From the NCBI RefSeq assembly GCF_051622035.1, contig NC_135362.1:11907501-11971500 (forward strand): a DNA stretch of 64,000 bases, in the 5' to 3' direction. Position numbers and translations under genes: made by a program. Below, piece after piece: positions 24,145 through 37,480 of the stretch. Below the pieces are notes generated by a model, which saw only the letters and a program-made list of their open reading frames with translations, was not told where the DNA came from and did no database searches. Numbering within the stretch: the first letter of the stretch is position 1; the number at the start of each line of letters is the position of its first letter. This DNA comes from Arctopsyche grandis. Taxonomy: Eukaryota; Arthropoda; Insecta; Trichoptera; Hydropsychidae.

Positions 24145-24235
24145 TTTCATTCACCGCGGGCGCCGGGAATCGAACCTCGGACCCTCCGATCCAAACGAAA
24201 TGTTCTCACGAGCCCGCGCCGAACGCCATATCCTC
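24145..24235 (-). mobile_element. tRNA-like SINE head, isolated
   Basis: On the minus strand a box B GGTTCGATTCCC (near 24170) lies about 55 nt after a TGGCGTTCGGCGCGGG box A-like run. The stems of a tRNA do not close, so this looks like a SINE head or relic of a family other than S1/S2. Confidence 0.35.
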
Positions 24236-24682
24236 GCCCAGAATACGTGTTGTAAATACACATCATATGTATGTATATGCACGTAATTTGTTATGTGTAA
24301 TAATAATATTCAACGTTACGAGGTCAATGACCGTTTGTGTATAATCGGAAAATATTACATTTTGTTAACTTTAATTAACATTTTGTTAACGTTAACTTTA
24401 AGAATTGAAAATTATTACAAATAAAAAATTGAAAACTATCTATGAGAGTCTACGAAAATAACGGTTCCGGTTCCGGATTTTTTTTTAGTTTTATACGAGT
24501 ATATAATAATTTTATACCCATGAGATGATATTTCATCGGGCTATTCACTAGTCTTTATATAATACTAGTGACCAGGTGCACGCATCCGTGAATTTAAAAA
24601 GTGAGCACCGTTTAAAAAACTGCGTATTGTCGTTATGATGTTTGTCGTTATACATTGTATATATATATACATATGTATATAA

Positions 24683-25110
24683 TAGCATAGTTCACTGGTA
24701 CAGCTATTGCATACCATTACATTATGTAGTGGAGAGGTATTGTTTTCAAGTCCAGATCAAATACATACACTCGTGGCGAGAACTTGTGGTTCTTAAAACA
24801 CATATCGACGGTCTCTGTTAGAATTTTCCGATTTTTCTTGCTTAATTGTTGTAACGGATTCAATAAATTGGTATCTTCCCCTCAGTTTCTTGCATATTCC
24901 AGTTATTAGCATCTCGAATTTGTTGAATCTTATAAAAATATGCACTTACATAATGTATTTTTCACAAATTCAGTGTTTATCAAAATTTTTGTTAATTATC
25001 CATAGATGTCTCCATTGTATAGGATGTACTGCTATGTTTGAAAAATTGTAAGTGCTTACATATGTTAGGGGTAATTCGATTTGATGTACATGTATGTATG
25101 TAATAAATAC
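24683..25110 (+). mobile_element. SINE family S2, full length
   Basis: tRNA-like head (TAGTTCACTGGTACAGC box A, TTCAAGTCC box B), then a body containing GTTAGAATTTTCCGATTTTT and CATCTCGAATTTGTT, and a tail with TTAGGGGTAATTCGA and AATAAATAC. It aligns along its length with 45795-46219. Head and core sequence differ from family S1. Confidence 0.82.
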
Positions 25111-25267
25111 AATCACATAAAAATACATAGGAGAAGAATATATGTACATATTATATGAAAATTATATCGTGGAAAATTTGTCATGCATCTTTGTCTATAT
25201 GAAATAAAAATTGATATTTCATTACATATAAAGGCTTATAAGGTAAATAACTAATAAAAGCCTCTTA

Positions 25268-25436
25268 TACCGGGTTGTCGCGATACGAGTAACCCAAACC
25301 GAGTAGCTCGGACGTTATCCGTTACGTGGAAACAGGTGATCCGATCGTTTTTGGACGCTGATTGACTTTGAACTGCGCTCAACTTTATTCGCCCGAGCTA
25401 CCCGGTCTGGGTTACTCGTATCGTGTCAACCCCGTA
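25268..25436. mobile_element. Harbinger-like MITE
   Basis: 169 bp with inverted ends of about 44 bp (TACCGGGTTGTCGCGATACG versus TACGGGGTTGACACGATACG), differing at a few positions. The flanks are TTA at 25265-25267 and 25437-25439. A 3-bp TTA/TAA duplication fits PIF/Harbinger. Confidence 0.78.
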
Positions 25437-27189
25437 TTAGGCCAACACCTGCATACAATTTTGAGATGAACCAATAAAGGACAATAAGGAAGAATTAAAA
25501 ATGAAAATTCATTAATTAAGTATCTGTAGTAAATTACGGACTAGTTTTAATTATCTAGTAAATACATTTATACGTGTTGTATGTATTTATATTAAATAAT
25601 ATTGTGCACATATATTTGCTTGATTAATGAGTTATTATATATGTATATATTTGCTTTATGAATTAATACTAATCTTTTTGTGTGACGTAAAGCAGAAAAT
25701 TTTGTTGTGATGTAATCATTATCATATAATATGATATTTTCATATATAATTTTACGCAAGTGCTCGTTTCAATGCTTTAAACAAATCGGAAGTGGTGTGA
25801 AGTTTCTTGGAGCGCTTTTAAAATGAAGTCGACTTTAAAATAAAAAAAATAATATAAAACGGAAACCAGGTTAACTAAGATAGATTTGTCGGCGTTCGGT
25901 TGCAGAAGGGACACAACTCGTTACCGCAAAGTTAATTAGCTACGGCTTATATAAACCGTAACGGTGCACTGCTCTGTACTTTCAACTCTCGAACAGCGAT
26001 AAATAAAAAATGCAGAAAAAATATATACACTCTTACACACACACACACACATACACACAAATATACTTATAATATAAGTGAAAGCGTCAAAGGGTTGAAA
26101 GCGATCGTCGAGTCGCTCCCTGAAAATTGTACCAGAGAACGGTTTACTCGAGGCACTCATTAAAAGTTTTCGGGTTCGAATTCAACTGACGAAAACATTT
26201 CGAGTGGAATGAAAAATCTACGATAACGCCTCTCTCACACACAAAATTAAATTCAATCGAATATGAGGGGGGGGGGGGGGAGGATTATTATAAAATGGAG
26301 TCGCTTACGATTGGCAAGTGTCGCGTTTGATGGAGCGGTTTCAAACGGTTTCGCTCTCTCATCCTGCCTTAATCCGAGGCCGCCCCGGGGCGCCGCCTTA
26401 CGGTACAGGCGGCCGCTGCGGCCCTGATCAAAGCTGATCGCCCGCGCGGAAAATTGCCCCGGACCAATGAATATTATGCGAGACTCACACTTGATACACT
26501 TCCCATACGGTGACCCAGCCTCCCCCTTCATCCTTTTCTCTCCCTCACAATTCATGCCCTCCTCTTTTCGACCAGGTTTCTCAAACTGCATGTAATTAAG
26601 TATTCATTATATGCAATACGAGCAGCACACCCACTACTGAGTTTGAATTTTGTCGGTTATATAATAGGATTACACGTCACAGTTTAGTTCATTACAAGGC
26701 TTTTATATGTTTCAATTCGCAAATGGTTCAGGCAATATTCATACAGTCTTCCGATCAGTTTGAAACTTTTATTATATATTATTTGAAACTTTTATTATTA
26801 TTATTTTTTGTATATTATTAGATGAGAGAATTTGATACAAAAAGTTCTGTTAACTTCTTTAAAGGACGACTAATGGAGTATCCTAGCATGTCTACTCTCT
26901 TTTCTAAAAGACTTCACTATACATATGTATCTATATAAGATATGTACATATAATGGTAAAAATGTTTGTCACGGTGAGGCAACTATCGCCACAATCTGGA
27001 TACATATGTATGTATGTACATATTTAGTATACATATAAGATTGTTAAAAAGTTGAATAAATCTTCTCCGTTACGGGAATTCGACTGTTGGATTTTTCAAT
27101 TGAGAGTTCCATCACCTTTTGATATATACAAAAAATCTTCAGGTAAAAAAAAAAGAATCGATAGAAAGGTTCATCTGCTAGTCTCAATA

Positions 27190-27815
27190 AAACTGACCAA
27201 CAAAAAAATTCCTTTTTTTTATTTACCGGAGCGGAGACTTTTAAAGTCAAAAATATTTTTTTTTCGTAATTTTATGAGTTTATTTCGCTAATTAGCACGA
27301 TTATCAAGGTTGGTTTATTATCTCAATGTATATTTTTTTTATTTAAACGTACTAATTTGGGCGGTAAATGATCTTAAATTGAGTTAAAAAATGCTGTTGC
27401 TAAAGACCGTATACATGATGCTCATAATATAATTTTTTTTTTAATATTTTTTTGTGACCATTGTGGCGCATTAGGAATTCCTGTAATGCCACAATGGTCT
27501 GTTTAGAATAAATAATAAATAACGAAAGTAAGTTTATTGTTTACTTTTAAAATTCGCTAGATTATTAATTCTATGTATTTTAAAGCAACCAATCAAAAAG
27601 TTGGTAGTAAAACATTTTAATATTGATTTCAATACTCACTTTTGGCGACGACTGGAAAAGCCAAAAATCTGCAAAAATTGCGCATTTTTTAAAAGCTGAT
27701 ATTCCATTAACGAGAGTAAACCAACAAAAATCATTTTCATATTTAGTTTGAGTGTGTAAAATCTAGTAAATATTGATCTACGCTCCGGTTTTTTTTTTTT
27801 GTTACTCAATGAAAT
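27190..27815. mobile_element. MITE family M2, copy 2 (longer)
   Basis: The left end TACCGGAGCGGAGAC and the right end TACGCTCCGGTTTTTTTT then TTGTTACTCA are inverted. The right half matches copy 1. A 44-bp near-palindrome (27456-27499) lies inside and may be a separate insertion. Confidence 0.6.
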
Positions 27816-28282
27816 TAATTCATAATTACAATAAATTGTAAACGAACCGGAAAACTATCATTGCGAAACCTTAGTATGTATGAAGATGTGGTTGCACTAT
27901 GCATAATCGATGAGTTTAATCTTGACTTCACATTTAATTGAATTAAAATTTGAACATCGTTAGTAATGTCTGAAGGAAATCCATGTCGAATTTTAGTTAT
28001 ACATTTGCTTGGAAAATTGTTTGTAATTTTTCATTGAACAATATAATACGGAGTATTAAAATAGAAAAATATAATTGTAATTTTCCGCCTGACCCATTGA
28101 TGCATTTCATTCGATAAAAGAGAGATTATAATGTCCTTTGAAGCTTTCAAAGCACCGACGGAAAGCTCTCGCTCGCTACTCAGTATAATTAACCATCCAT
28201 CCGTGTAACTTTTACGAATCTAGCGATTTATGTTCATAAACAGTACGTCCTCGTCACTTTATTAATTCGAAATAATGAATTC

Positions 28283-28450
<168 letters not shown>

Positions 28451-30154
28451 ACATCTTTATATTGATACCTGCGAATTTTCACACATACCCACGTCCTCGA
28501 GTGCGTATATTGTTTTTCCTCTTTCGCTTTTGCTTTTTTTTTGGAAATAATGTTCGACACGAGATTGGATAAGCCAATAAATCAACTCTAGGAGCCTTCA
28601 ACGTAGGATGTAGGGTCTGTTAAGATCATTGGAGAGGACCGCTCACTGCTGAAAGATATTGGGGCACTTACCCCATTTTTCATACTCGTTTTCCCTCGAG
28701 TGGGTACATTCCTGCATACGTACACTGTATGTATAAGTATATGTTTTGTTAGCTTTCGATAATATATAAATTTACTTATTATTATTTTCAATACGGTCCA
28801 TACTACGGAGAGTTCATAAAGAACGCTTTACAGTCGATATTTATATTGCTGCATGCAATGTTTAATCAAAATAGCGGAATTTATTTTGTAATGGATGCAT
28901 TTTATTTACTCTAACATACTTTATGCAAAAATAGACCAATCTGATCATACTATCTAGTGTAGACTATAATGAAATTAATGCGTCAAAGATGGTCACAAAG
29001 CGCGCATGGCATGAAAAGCGTCCCGGATGAGAATTTTCCAGAAGCATACTCGTTAAATTGCTCTCAAAGGGAAAAGTGGAAAGTGTATTTGTTAAATTTC
29101 AACTGATTTTTCTCGGCAATAGTCATCTTTGTGACTTGTGAAGAGGCGGCTGCCCTGGCCGTAGGGGGTCCATTACCGTTTGCTACGTTTACTCCAATTT
29201 CCGGGCATTGGTTCCCCGTCTTTTCCCACCCTTTTACCTACCCTCCTTTCAAGGGGGGGTTCTGGGAGGGTCCCGAGGATGGCGGGTCTATCTTAGGGGT
29301 CCTCACTTGACCCCATCGAACGGTGGACAAACAAGAGTCGACCACTCCGCGCGTCCAACCTCATTAACGTTAAGCGATCAAAACCGTTCAGCTTATTTCG
29401 AAGTCTCCAGTCTGTACGCTAGCGTACAGAATTCAATTTAGATCACACGTTAAATATTTTAAAATATAAAATAATTGAATAAATTACTTCAGGACCGAAA
29501 AAAAATGTTTCATAACTAGGTCGTAGACCGATTTTTGAAGGGGTTAGAAGTTAGAACCCGAAATTCAAGCCAGTGACGTACCAGTGGCGTGGCGTATTCA
29601 TAGTAAAGTCATGCAAAGCATGATAGTCCAATTTGACAGGGGGCCCAAATTTACATATACATACATATGTAAACTCAATATGTCATTGTCCAATTTGAAT
29701 ATATCGAAAGTAATAAAAATGACTCGTAGCATACACTAGTACATACATACGTATATTCAAAATACTATTTTGCTTCACCTTCAATGTTCAAAGGTTTTCT
29801 AAGAGCGTTTAGGTGTCCAGTTTATTTTCTTAATGTTATTTAAAAAAAAATGCTTCTTAAAGAAAATATGCCCATAAGACTAATTACAAAATACGTTTGC
29901 TTAGAATGCGAATTTTCAGAAGTATATATAAATATATTTTTATATTTATTTATAAAGGTATACACCATTTTATTTTTTACACCACATATATGGTAAAACA
30001 TTGTATTTATGTATTATTCAAGGCCAATTACAAACATCGATTTACAATCATATAGATATATCTGTGAACAAATTTGCAAAATTTTATAATCAGCGAATTT
30101 AAGATGCTGTAAACTCAAATTTTGTGAGAAATAGGACAGAGTTGTCAATTTTTT

Positions 30155-30297
30155 TGCCAACAGAGTTGCCAATCGTTTTAATGAAATCAGATGAATTGGC
30201 AAACTTTGATAGGAAACGATCGACATTGGAGTCACATATTCAAGGGCTGGCCACCTGCACATTCACGGATTGAACCCGTATGCTGCTATGCTGCTGT
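30155..30297 (-). mobile_element. SINE family S1, partial
   Basis: Head with box B GGGTTCAATCC near 30265, and core up to the ATTTGCCAAT motif. The tail is missing. Aligns with the 6311-6745 copy. Confidence 0.72.
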
Positions 30298-30332
30298 TTC
30301 ACCGTGTTCCGTGTACGTTTTTAATTACTATG

Positions 30333-30500
30333 ATGAGTGTTAAAAGGTCTTTCAATAAGTTAAAAATGTAAAATATTACAATAGAAACGCAATAGAAAAA
30401 TCTAGACTAAATAATCTCATATTACAAACAAGCATCGGAAGTGTTGCATTAAGAGCTTATTAGTAATTTCGCAAACCTTAAATATTAAATATAAAAATAC
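30333..30500. repeat. Copy of the 1-1000 repeat
   Basis: The first 90 bp match 571-662. The following ACAAACAAGCAT...TTATTAGTAATTTCGCAAA also has a relative at 31268-31335. Family unknown. Confidence 0.45.
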
Positions 30501-33500
30501 TTCGAGGTGAAACGTGTCATATTACACCGCATTTTTTAATTTGCTTTGCTGGATTAAGCTGGCAGTGTACATTTGTACACCGACTCGTCATTGGGGTGCG
30601 TTTGCAAAGCCCAGGTTTGTTATCAAATGCATGAATTGGATAAAGCTTTATTAGCCGAGAGCAAATGAAATGAATGCCATTGAGCCTTATGCAGTATTTA
30701 GATTTTCGCCAATACTCACGTATTGTATGTTTATTTAAATTTAAAACAATTTAATTCTCATAAAACGTGATTGATCCTGTTTTCCCAAGGTGTATTTACA
30801 GATGTGTCCATTGTTGTGAGCTTGCTCTCAAATTGATTGCCCTGCAGAAAACATATGTTCAAACATATTTATGTATATATGTTCGTTTGTGGGTTTTTCT
30901 ATTGCTTCTAGGTTGATCTGAGAAGCTATCAAGACAGAAGGAACTCTTGATGAATTTTCCTTTCAATATAACTAATGACTGCAGACCAGCTGTAATTATG
31001 ACCGTAGTAAATGTAACTTGTAAATAACTAATAAATATCAATAGTAATATAATATAATAACTAATATAATTATAAAATAACAATAATATAATAAATATAA
31101 TAACTAATAACTAATAAATAAATATACGTAGTAAATGTAAATAACTAATCACTTGAAGAGTGTCAACAGACAAATCAGAAGACTAGTCTACATATGTATG
31201 TATATGACATCCACATTCTATGTTAAAAATTATAAGACAATCTAAACCAATTCACCTCGCATTAGTGAACACAAACAAACATTGAAAATATAGCTTCATG
31301 TACTTATTGGTGATTTCGCAAAATTTAAATTGATAAGGAAGATATTTTAAAATCGGTAAAGTAAATTTGTATCAGAAAATGGTTAGAATTATTTAATGTT
31401 TAATGTATATGTACATATATATGTATGTATAATTTTTTTACGTCAAAGGCACTATTACGTGAAAGTTCATAAAATTTTCGAGATTTGTATAATTTTTGAC
31501 AAAAATCATATGAATTTTTAGATTAAAAAACGGTTTCCGGAAACCCATGGAAACCATTAGGGTGACACCACTGTATGTATGTACATTTGTATATTATATT
31601 GTGCAGGCCACACATAAAATTATATACCTGTGGTTAATTACTACTGCCAAAATCATATACACATACATATGTAAATATCAAGATTATAATAAATACATAA
31701 TTTATAATTACAGATTCACACGGTTTTGATTCACACAATGAATTAAAGTTATTTATAAAAGGGTTCATAGAAAATCGTGAACCAATAGGAATCGAAACGC
31801 ATAATTTCACTTATTGCCCAGTGAACTTGAATAGTTCATAGTTCGCTTGATTTATGGCGAACGTATGTACGTATTTACATATGTAGGGTTACTCTGCTCT
31901 ATTCCAAATCCAATGAAATAAATGCTTCCGTTACTTATTGATCCAATAAAATAAAATAAAAAAATTTTGGAGTACTGGAATGGTGCTCGAGTTATTTAAA
32001 TAGTATAAAAACTTTTCCACGGTTGTATTTCGTTTGGGAAGTGTCGACGCGTAATTGAGTAGAAACGGCTCGTTTGACGGGTGCTAAGTGAGCTCGGCAC
32101 ATCCATCTTTATTTGTACGCCAGTCAATGGATGTGAAGTGAGCGAATCTGTCGAGGAGGGCTCGTAGGGAACCCTCTCCATCCCCTAGCAGATACTAGAA
32201 GATTGCGGTCTTTCGCACTATCGACCAAACGAGCCTCGACATACACACACATACCCACACACTCGCCCCTGGAATCGCTTCGGATCGTGCTCAGATTGCA
32301 AAAACCCTAATAATCACCGACGATTGCGCAAACAATTCCATCGAGTTTATTAACTTTTATAAATTGGGTGGAAATTTAGCGACAAATTTTAGAAATGCCC
32401 GAATGAAACTGCCGACGGAATGGTTAAATATACGAGGACATACATCTACATATGTATGTATTCATTGTCATATTGATGATGCGTACTCAATAATTCATCA
32501 TAAGGATAATTACCACTACTTTATAAACTAATGTATTATATAATTATGTTTTTACTTTATCTGCATCAGTGGTTTCCAAAATACATAATTGCCAGTAGGC
32601 TTCCCTTTTGAAAAAATCTAATCTAGTGCCTCGCCCACTTTCCTCTTTATTTCATTTCATAAAATAATATACATACAAACACATTTTTATATTATAAAAA
32701 TATATTCATACAAAAAAATTACAAATATTATGAAAGAACAATAAATTTCTTCTTATCGTCAGCAAGCGGTATTTGTCGCAACTGTTTCACATTAAATATT
32801 TTTTCAACCATATCGATTCTGAAGCAAAACTAGTGTCTCTATTTATATATTTTTATTTTTGTATTTATATTATATAGAATTTTCTTCATTTTGTAGTTTT
32901 GTGAGAAACTTTGTACGACTCTAGCAATGCATTTGTTGGAACAGAAACTATTTTATTGAACGTTTGCTTCTGTTTGTTAAATTGTTCTAATTTTATTTAA
33001 AAAAATTTCGTACAGAGCAAAACAAAACTCTCATATAGAGCAAAAACATTGGTTTTTCCAAGCAATCTATGTACTTTTGAATTTCAATGATAAATAGGGT
33101 GAATAGTATTTTCTTGTCTTGATATTATCTATATATTTCCTTGTTCCTTGTCGCTAATATTCCTATCTTTACTTGTATTATCGTCAGTATCTTCATTATT
33201 AGTAGATTCTATCTTGTAATCGTTCAAAAATTACGTGCGTTTCAGGAACAGATTCTAATGTTATGTTTTGAATGTTTAAATAAATATATATTATTTTATT
33301 TTATAATTTTGTTAAAAACTAACTTTTCGCGCCTACCTTTGTAATAATTTGCGATTCACGGTTTGGAAATCGTCGATATTTCGAACTTACTACTGCATAT
33401 TTGCAAAGTATTAATTAATTAAGTATTGTTTGAATGAGAAATTTACATATTATACATTTTCATATATCAAAAGTTGGTCAGCTAATTAGTAAACCGGTTT

Positions 33501-33711
33501 TTTAAGACTATTGATGTAAAAATGTAATTTTTTGTATGGAAGAATCAAAAAGTGAAGTCAAAGATGACTATATTTTTTGATTTGGATTTCTTCCAAAAGC
33601 CGTTTATAATCTGATTGAATGTTCAAAGCACGTTTAATATTAAATCAAATGTGGTGGTTCTTGGATATACATAGATTTTTATATGGATTCATTTTTATTA
33701 TACATGTATGC

Positions 33712-34010
33712 ATCATCGTTTACACACATTCGTCTCTGTTTTGAGCAACTCTCATCAATCTAATTTCGCTGATTTCATCCACCTAACTATCTTCGGCTTT
33801 CCTTGACCCCTTTTACATCCTATCGGATACCAGCCAAGCACTCTTTCCGTCCATCTATCGTCCGTTCTTTTAACTACGTGACCCGCTTATGCCATTTCAA
33901 CCTCTTTACCCTCACCATAACATCAACCACCTTCGTCATATGTACTTCTAACCTACGTATTCCATTTTTGATCTCTCCTCTTTATGCCACGTAAACATCC
34001 TTCCATACAC
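33712..34010 (-). pseudogene. RTE 3' fragment, decayed
   Basis: On the minus strand this reads as the C-terminal end of an RTE protein, with the same order of segments as the intact copy (AGHVV-like, WYP-like, GRRS-like). It has several frameshifts and is 5'-truncated. It begins after a short CATCAT-like stretch that fits the RTE tail. Confidence 0.75.
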
Positions 34011-34977
34011 CTGATCTTTATATATGTACATAAATAGTAGAAAATATGTGTTCTTAATCATTCTGCCTCTACTTAGAAAATGTGTTCTTAATCCCATCAT
34101 GAATTCATCTACATATGTATATGATTGAAGAATTTTGAGTATTTAAACAAAACAATGAATTTACGTGCGAGCGCTTACGTTTGGAGGTTTGCGGAAATCC
34201 ATACAGAGTTTAAACGAGATAAAAGTCTCACTTCCGGTCGTTTGTTTTTGTTACAAAAAAGGGAGCAAAGCGTGGAAGAAAAAAAATGAAAAAATATCTT
34301 ACCTGGTATTGAAAAAAGTCGATTTGTGATGTATTTGGCACGTTATAGCAATTGCTTTTGAATCGTGGGTTGACGCGCGGTTCGAACGTCGCGCATTGAC
34401 TGACTAAACGTAGTCGCGGTCCATTATTTGTTTGCGATGAATGTTACGCTATTTGAACACGGGTGTGTCTTCCGGTTGTCCGGTGGAAGTTGAACTCTGC
34501 ATCATCACCCTCCGAATTTACGTAAAAAAATCCCATAGTCCACGTGCAATTTAAACTAATGCGTCCGCGCGCTGTTGAACATATTGTTAGACTTGACCCT
34601 TGTCTATATATATGTACATACATATAAATATATGCGCAGCTTGGTATGACCGATGAAAAATAACGGATATTGAACAATGTACATATGTATGTATATGCAT
34701 GTGTAGTTAAGGTTAAGAGATGATCGGCGTATTTTGGATAGCTTTGCAAGTGTAAAAAAATCTGACGCCCATCATCGACGTAGAATACGTCCATAGCTTT
34801 CCACTGAGTTTTTCCAAATCTTAACGTGATATTTGATTCACCCGATGAACGCGTATTGAGGTATATTTATACTGGTGCAGCACAGGCCGCCAAACGCACG
34901 TAAACAGCAGTACGAAAAGTATTATTTGGTGCATTCTATATGGACACATTTATATTTTATTTAATTGTATTAAATTT

Positions 34978-35405
34978 TTATACCAGGAAGGCCTTACAGG
35001 TAAACCCCAATGCACCTTCCTGGTCAATTAAAAACAATACAGCATTTTTACTTTTTATTATACAAGTCGCTGAATTACGAGACACTGAAAACTCGGAAAT
35101 TAACGAGACATCTATGAATTGTACATACATTAATCATACTCAAAAAGTGGTGACATAGTAGGTAAGAAAGTTTTTAGCCAATTTTTAATCGGGAACTGTT
35201 TTAACAATGAAATTAGAGAACATTGGCAAACTCTGATAGGAAACGATCAACCTGGAGCACAAATATCCAGGTCTGACCAGCATAGCAGCACTACAGATAT
35301 ACTCAGAAAATTTCTTTTCAATCGAGGTCAGCTCATGGGATCGAACCCGGTGCCTCTCGGTGTTAGGCAGAAGCTTAACGTCCGACCTATGCTGCTGGCT
35401 ATGCT
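34978..35405 (-). mobile_element. SINE family S1, full length, tail type T1
   Basis: Head with box B GGGTTCGATCC near 35343, core, and a 3' hairpin with a perfect 10-bp stem ACCAGGAAGG/CCTTCCTGGT around a GCATTGGGGTTTACC loop (about 34980-35030). This is the best-preserved T1 tail here. Confidence 0.86.
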
Positions 35406-35740
35406 GGATATGTTCGTTAATGTGTACGACAAAATTCACTTTGAAAGATCTGTAGGCTTTAGTTATTATATTTTTTTATTTTATTTTATTTGTTATCAGC
35501 AGAGATCGGCGGACAAGTTCCTTTTGCCCACAAAAATTACTATATACTGTCGATTACTATTATCAATCTTTTTTTTGCTCTCTTGCATTGTAGGAAAATA
35601 GTAATTGACAATATTGATCCATTTTTTCTCTATTGATCTCTCTTTATAAATAAGGAGTTGTTGCAAGTACTATAAAATTAGAGAGGTGCCTTTTCGAGTT
35701 CTAGGTTTCTTTTATGCTTGAATCGTGACAATGCAGGATA

Positions 35741-36030
35741 AATGGTAAGAACACACTAAATACGTACGGCATGAACGTGCTCGTGGTTTCTAGCTGTGAT
35801 AGGCGTATCTTCGTACGATCTGAATAATTCGACTAAGTTTCTCCTACATTTCTTCAAATATGGGAATCACTGTCAAATCTATGTCAACACAAGGAAAGAA
35901 TATCATCTCCAAGGGGTGATTTTTGCCAAGGCTCGCGATGACACATACTAGTGCTAGCGTTTTTTAAATGTGAAAAACTATCGACAAAATAAAAACACGC
36001 GCCGTCTACCACTCTGTGTGTCTGCACCTA
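35741..36030. mobile_element. MITE family M1
   Basis: Starts AATGGTAAGAACACACT and ends CTCTGTGTGTCTGCACCT, with the same internal motifs as the other M1 copies. Confidence 0.72.
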
Positions 36031-36284
36031 AAATTTCACCTGCAAAAGTACACCAAGCAACTATCTTGATTTGGAGCGACCCTTTTAGATAATGTGGAGG
36101 TGGACAAAAGGTGAAGGCAAATACTCGACAAGCTGGATTTACCAACATTCGATCTTCACCATATTTTGAAACAATCAAAAATATCATCATTTGTTTCAAA
36201 AATCTTCACGACTAAGGAGAAATAAACTTAAATAGTTTTGCAAAAAAAGATTCAACTTCATAAACAATGTAAAATACTGCTATT

Positions 36285-36950
36285 TTTTATTTTTATTTTA
36301 TTGATTGAAAAATCAACAGACAGGATGTACAGAGATAGGTATAAAAAAAACAAAAAGTAAATAAATAATATATGTAACATCCGAGTCCAATAATAGATTT
36401 TTACAAAAATGAAAAAGAAAATATAAGGAAAACAAATTAAAAAGTAAAGAATAAAGGCATGACAAAATATGTAGTACATTGCATAATTAAACTATAGTAT
36501 TAAAATATTTGGAAAAGGTTATAAGATAGAATATAAGAAGAAATTGAAATTTACAAATATAAAAAACAAATGAAAAAGGTAAATACAAAATAAACAAATG
36601 AAAAGGAAAAGAATGAAAGCTATAATATGATTAAATAGCACATTACATAACTAAACTAAAGTATAAAAATAATGGAAATATTGAAAAAATAGAATAGGAG
36701 AAAAAATGAATCAATCGGTCAAGATTCTCTTGATGTTAGACCTGAATTGATGTAGGGAAATACCAAACAGATCAACCTCATTCAGCTCTCCGTTAAACAT
36801 ACGATAAACGCGCTGCAGATAAAAATATTTTTGGGAATTAGTATTGAAAGGATCAAGTGAAAAGAGTGCAACGCGTCTAGAGTATCGAACTGGGATTCTG
36901 AAATTAACCTTATTCAGTAAATCAGAACAATCAAGATAATTCATTTACAT
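36285..36950 (-). pseudogene. CR1/Jockey LINE 3' end, 5'-truncated
   Basis: A 77-codon open stretch (36944-36711) reads as the end of a LINE ORF2: LNKVNFRIPVRYSR, then YFYLQRVYRMFNGELNEVD and a terminal FRSNIKRI. This matches the usual last residues of this LINE group. About 420 nt of A-rich 3' UTR follow, ending in a TTGATTTTTCAATCAATAAA-type tail. The family differs from the LINE at 8-12 kb, but the tail end is similar. Confidence 0.7.
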
Positions 36951-37109
36951 CTATACATACATACATTCTTTGGTTAGTTAGTCTCATTCTATATGATTCA
37001 CATATTGAACATCTTATAAATAATCCAATTTGAAATTCAATACACCAACCGCATTATTATTCAACGGAAATTTGATGAGCTTTTGCGAACTTTTTTGCAC
37101 GAATAAGTT

Positions 37110-37480
37110 AGTGTCCTCATAGCCCCTTTGAGAGCGATGCCGCAGCGTCAATTACCGGTTGATTGCCTATTAATTGCCATCCACCCGCTTGTTTACGTGT
37201 GTATAGTAATATCAGAGATGCATTAATTGCAAAGTACCCATCACCGAATATATCTAACAAGGAGATTTCGGTGATATTGTACAATAATGCGATTAATTGG
37301 CGGGCCGAAATCGGATAGGACAGGTGCACCCTATCGATATCACGACGTATGGCTAGAGGTCGGTTACTGATTGCCATAATTGAGTTGTAGGAGGTAAATG
37401 CAGTGCGGCTTGAAAGCCTCCCCATGTTGCATCCAGCCCCATCCCCCACATCTCAGTGCACTTCCTGTCGCAGGAGACCA
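37110..37480. promoter_or_regulatory. Candidate cis-regulatory block
   Basis: A repeat-free, GC-richer stretch with at least five TAATTG/CAATTA homeodomain-like cores within 260 bp (near 37148, 37168, 37215, 37293, 37377). No coding frame. Function is inferred only from motif density. A similar unique block is at 37,970-38,160. Confidence 0.3.

Larger units (their letters stand above)
19103..24682. other. Intergenic, repeats only
   Basis: Holds the S1, M1 and M2 elements listed, an AAT triplet run near 21320-21348, a GC-richer block at 23110-23310 and the GT microsatellite. No exon seen. Confidence 0.4.

Noticed and set aside
26253..26591. 112-codon open frame on the minus strand
   Set aside because: It begins in a GC-rich block and ends in a poly-G run translated as Pro. 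No family and no splice context.
32000..32012. TATAAAA motif before a GC-richer block
   Set aside because: Common by chance in this composition. No downstream ORF or initiator is evident.
32567..33375. Possible hAT relic (CAGTGGTTTCCAAA at the left, GGTTTGGAAATCGTCG at the right)
   Set aside because: The ends match poorly, there is no target duplication, and no transposase remains are visible.
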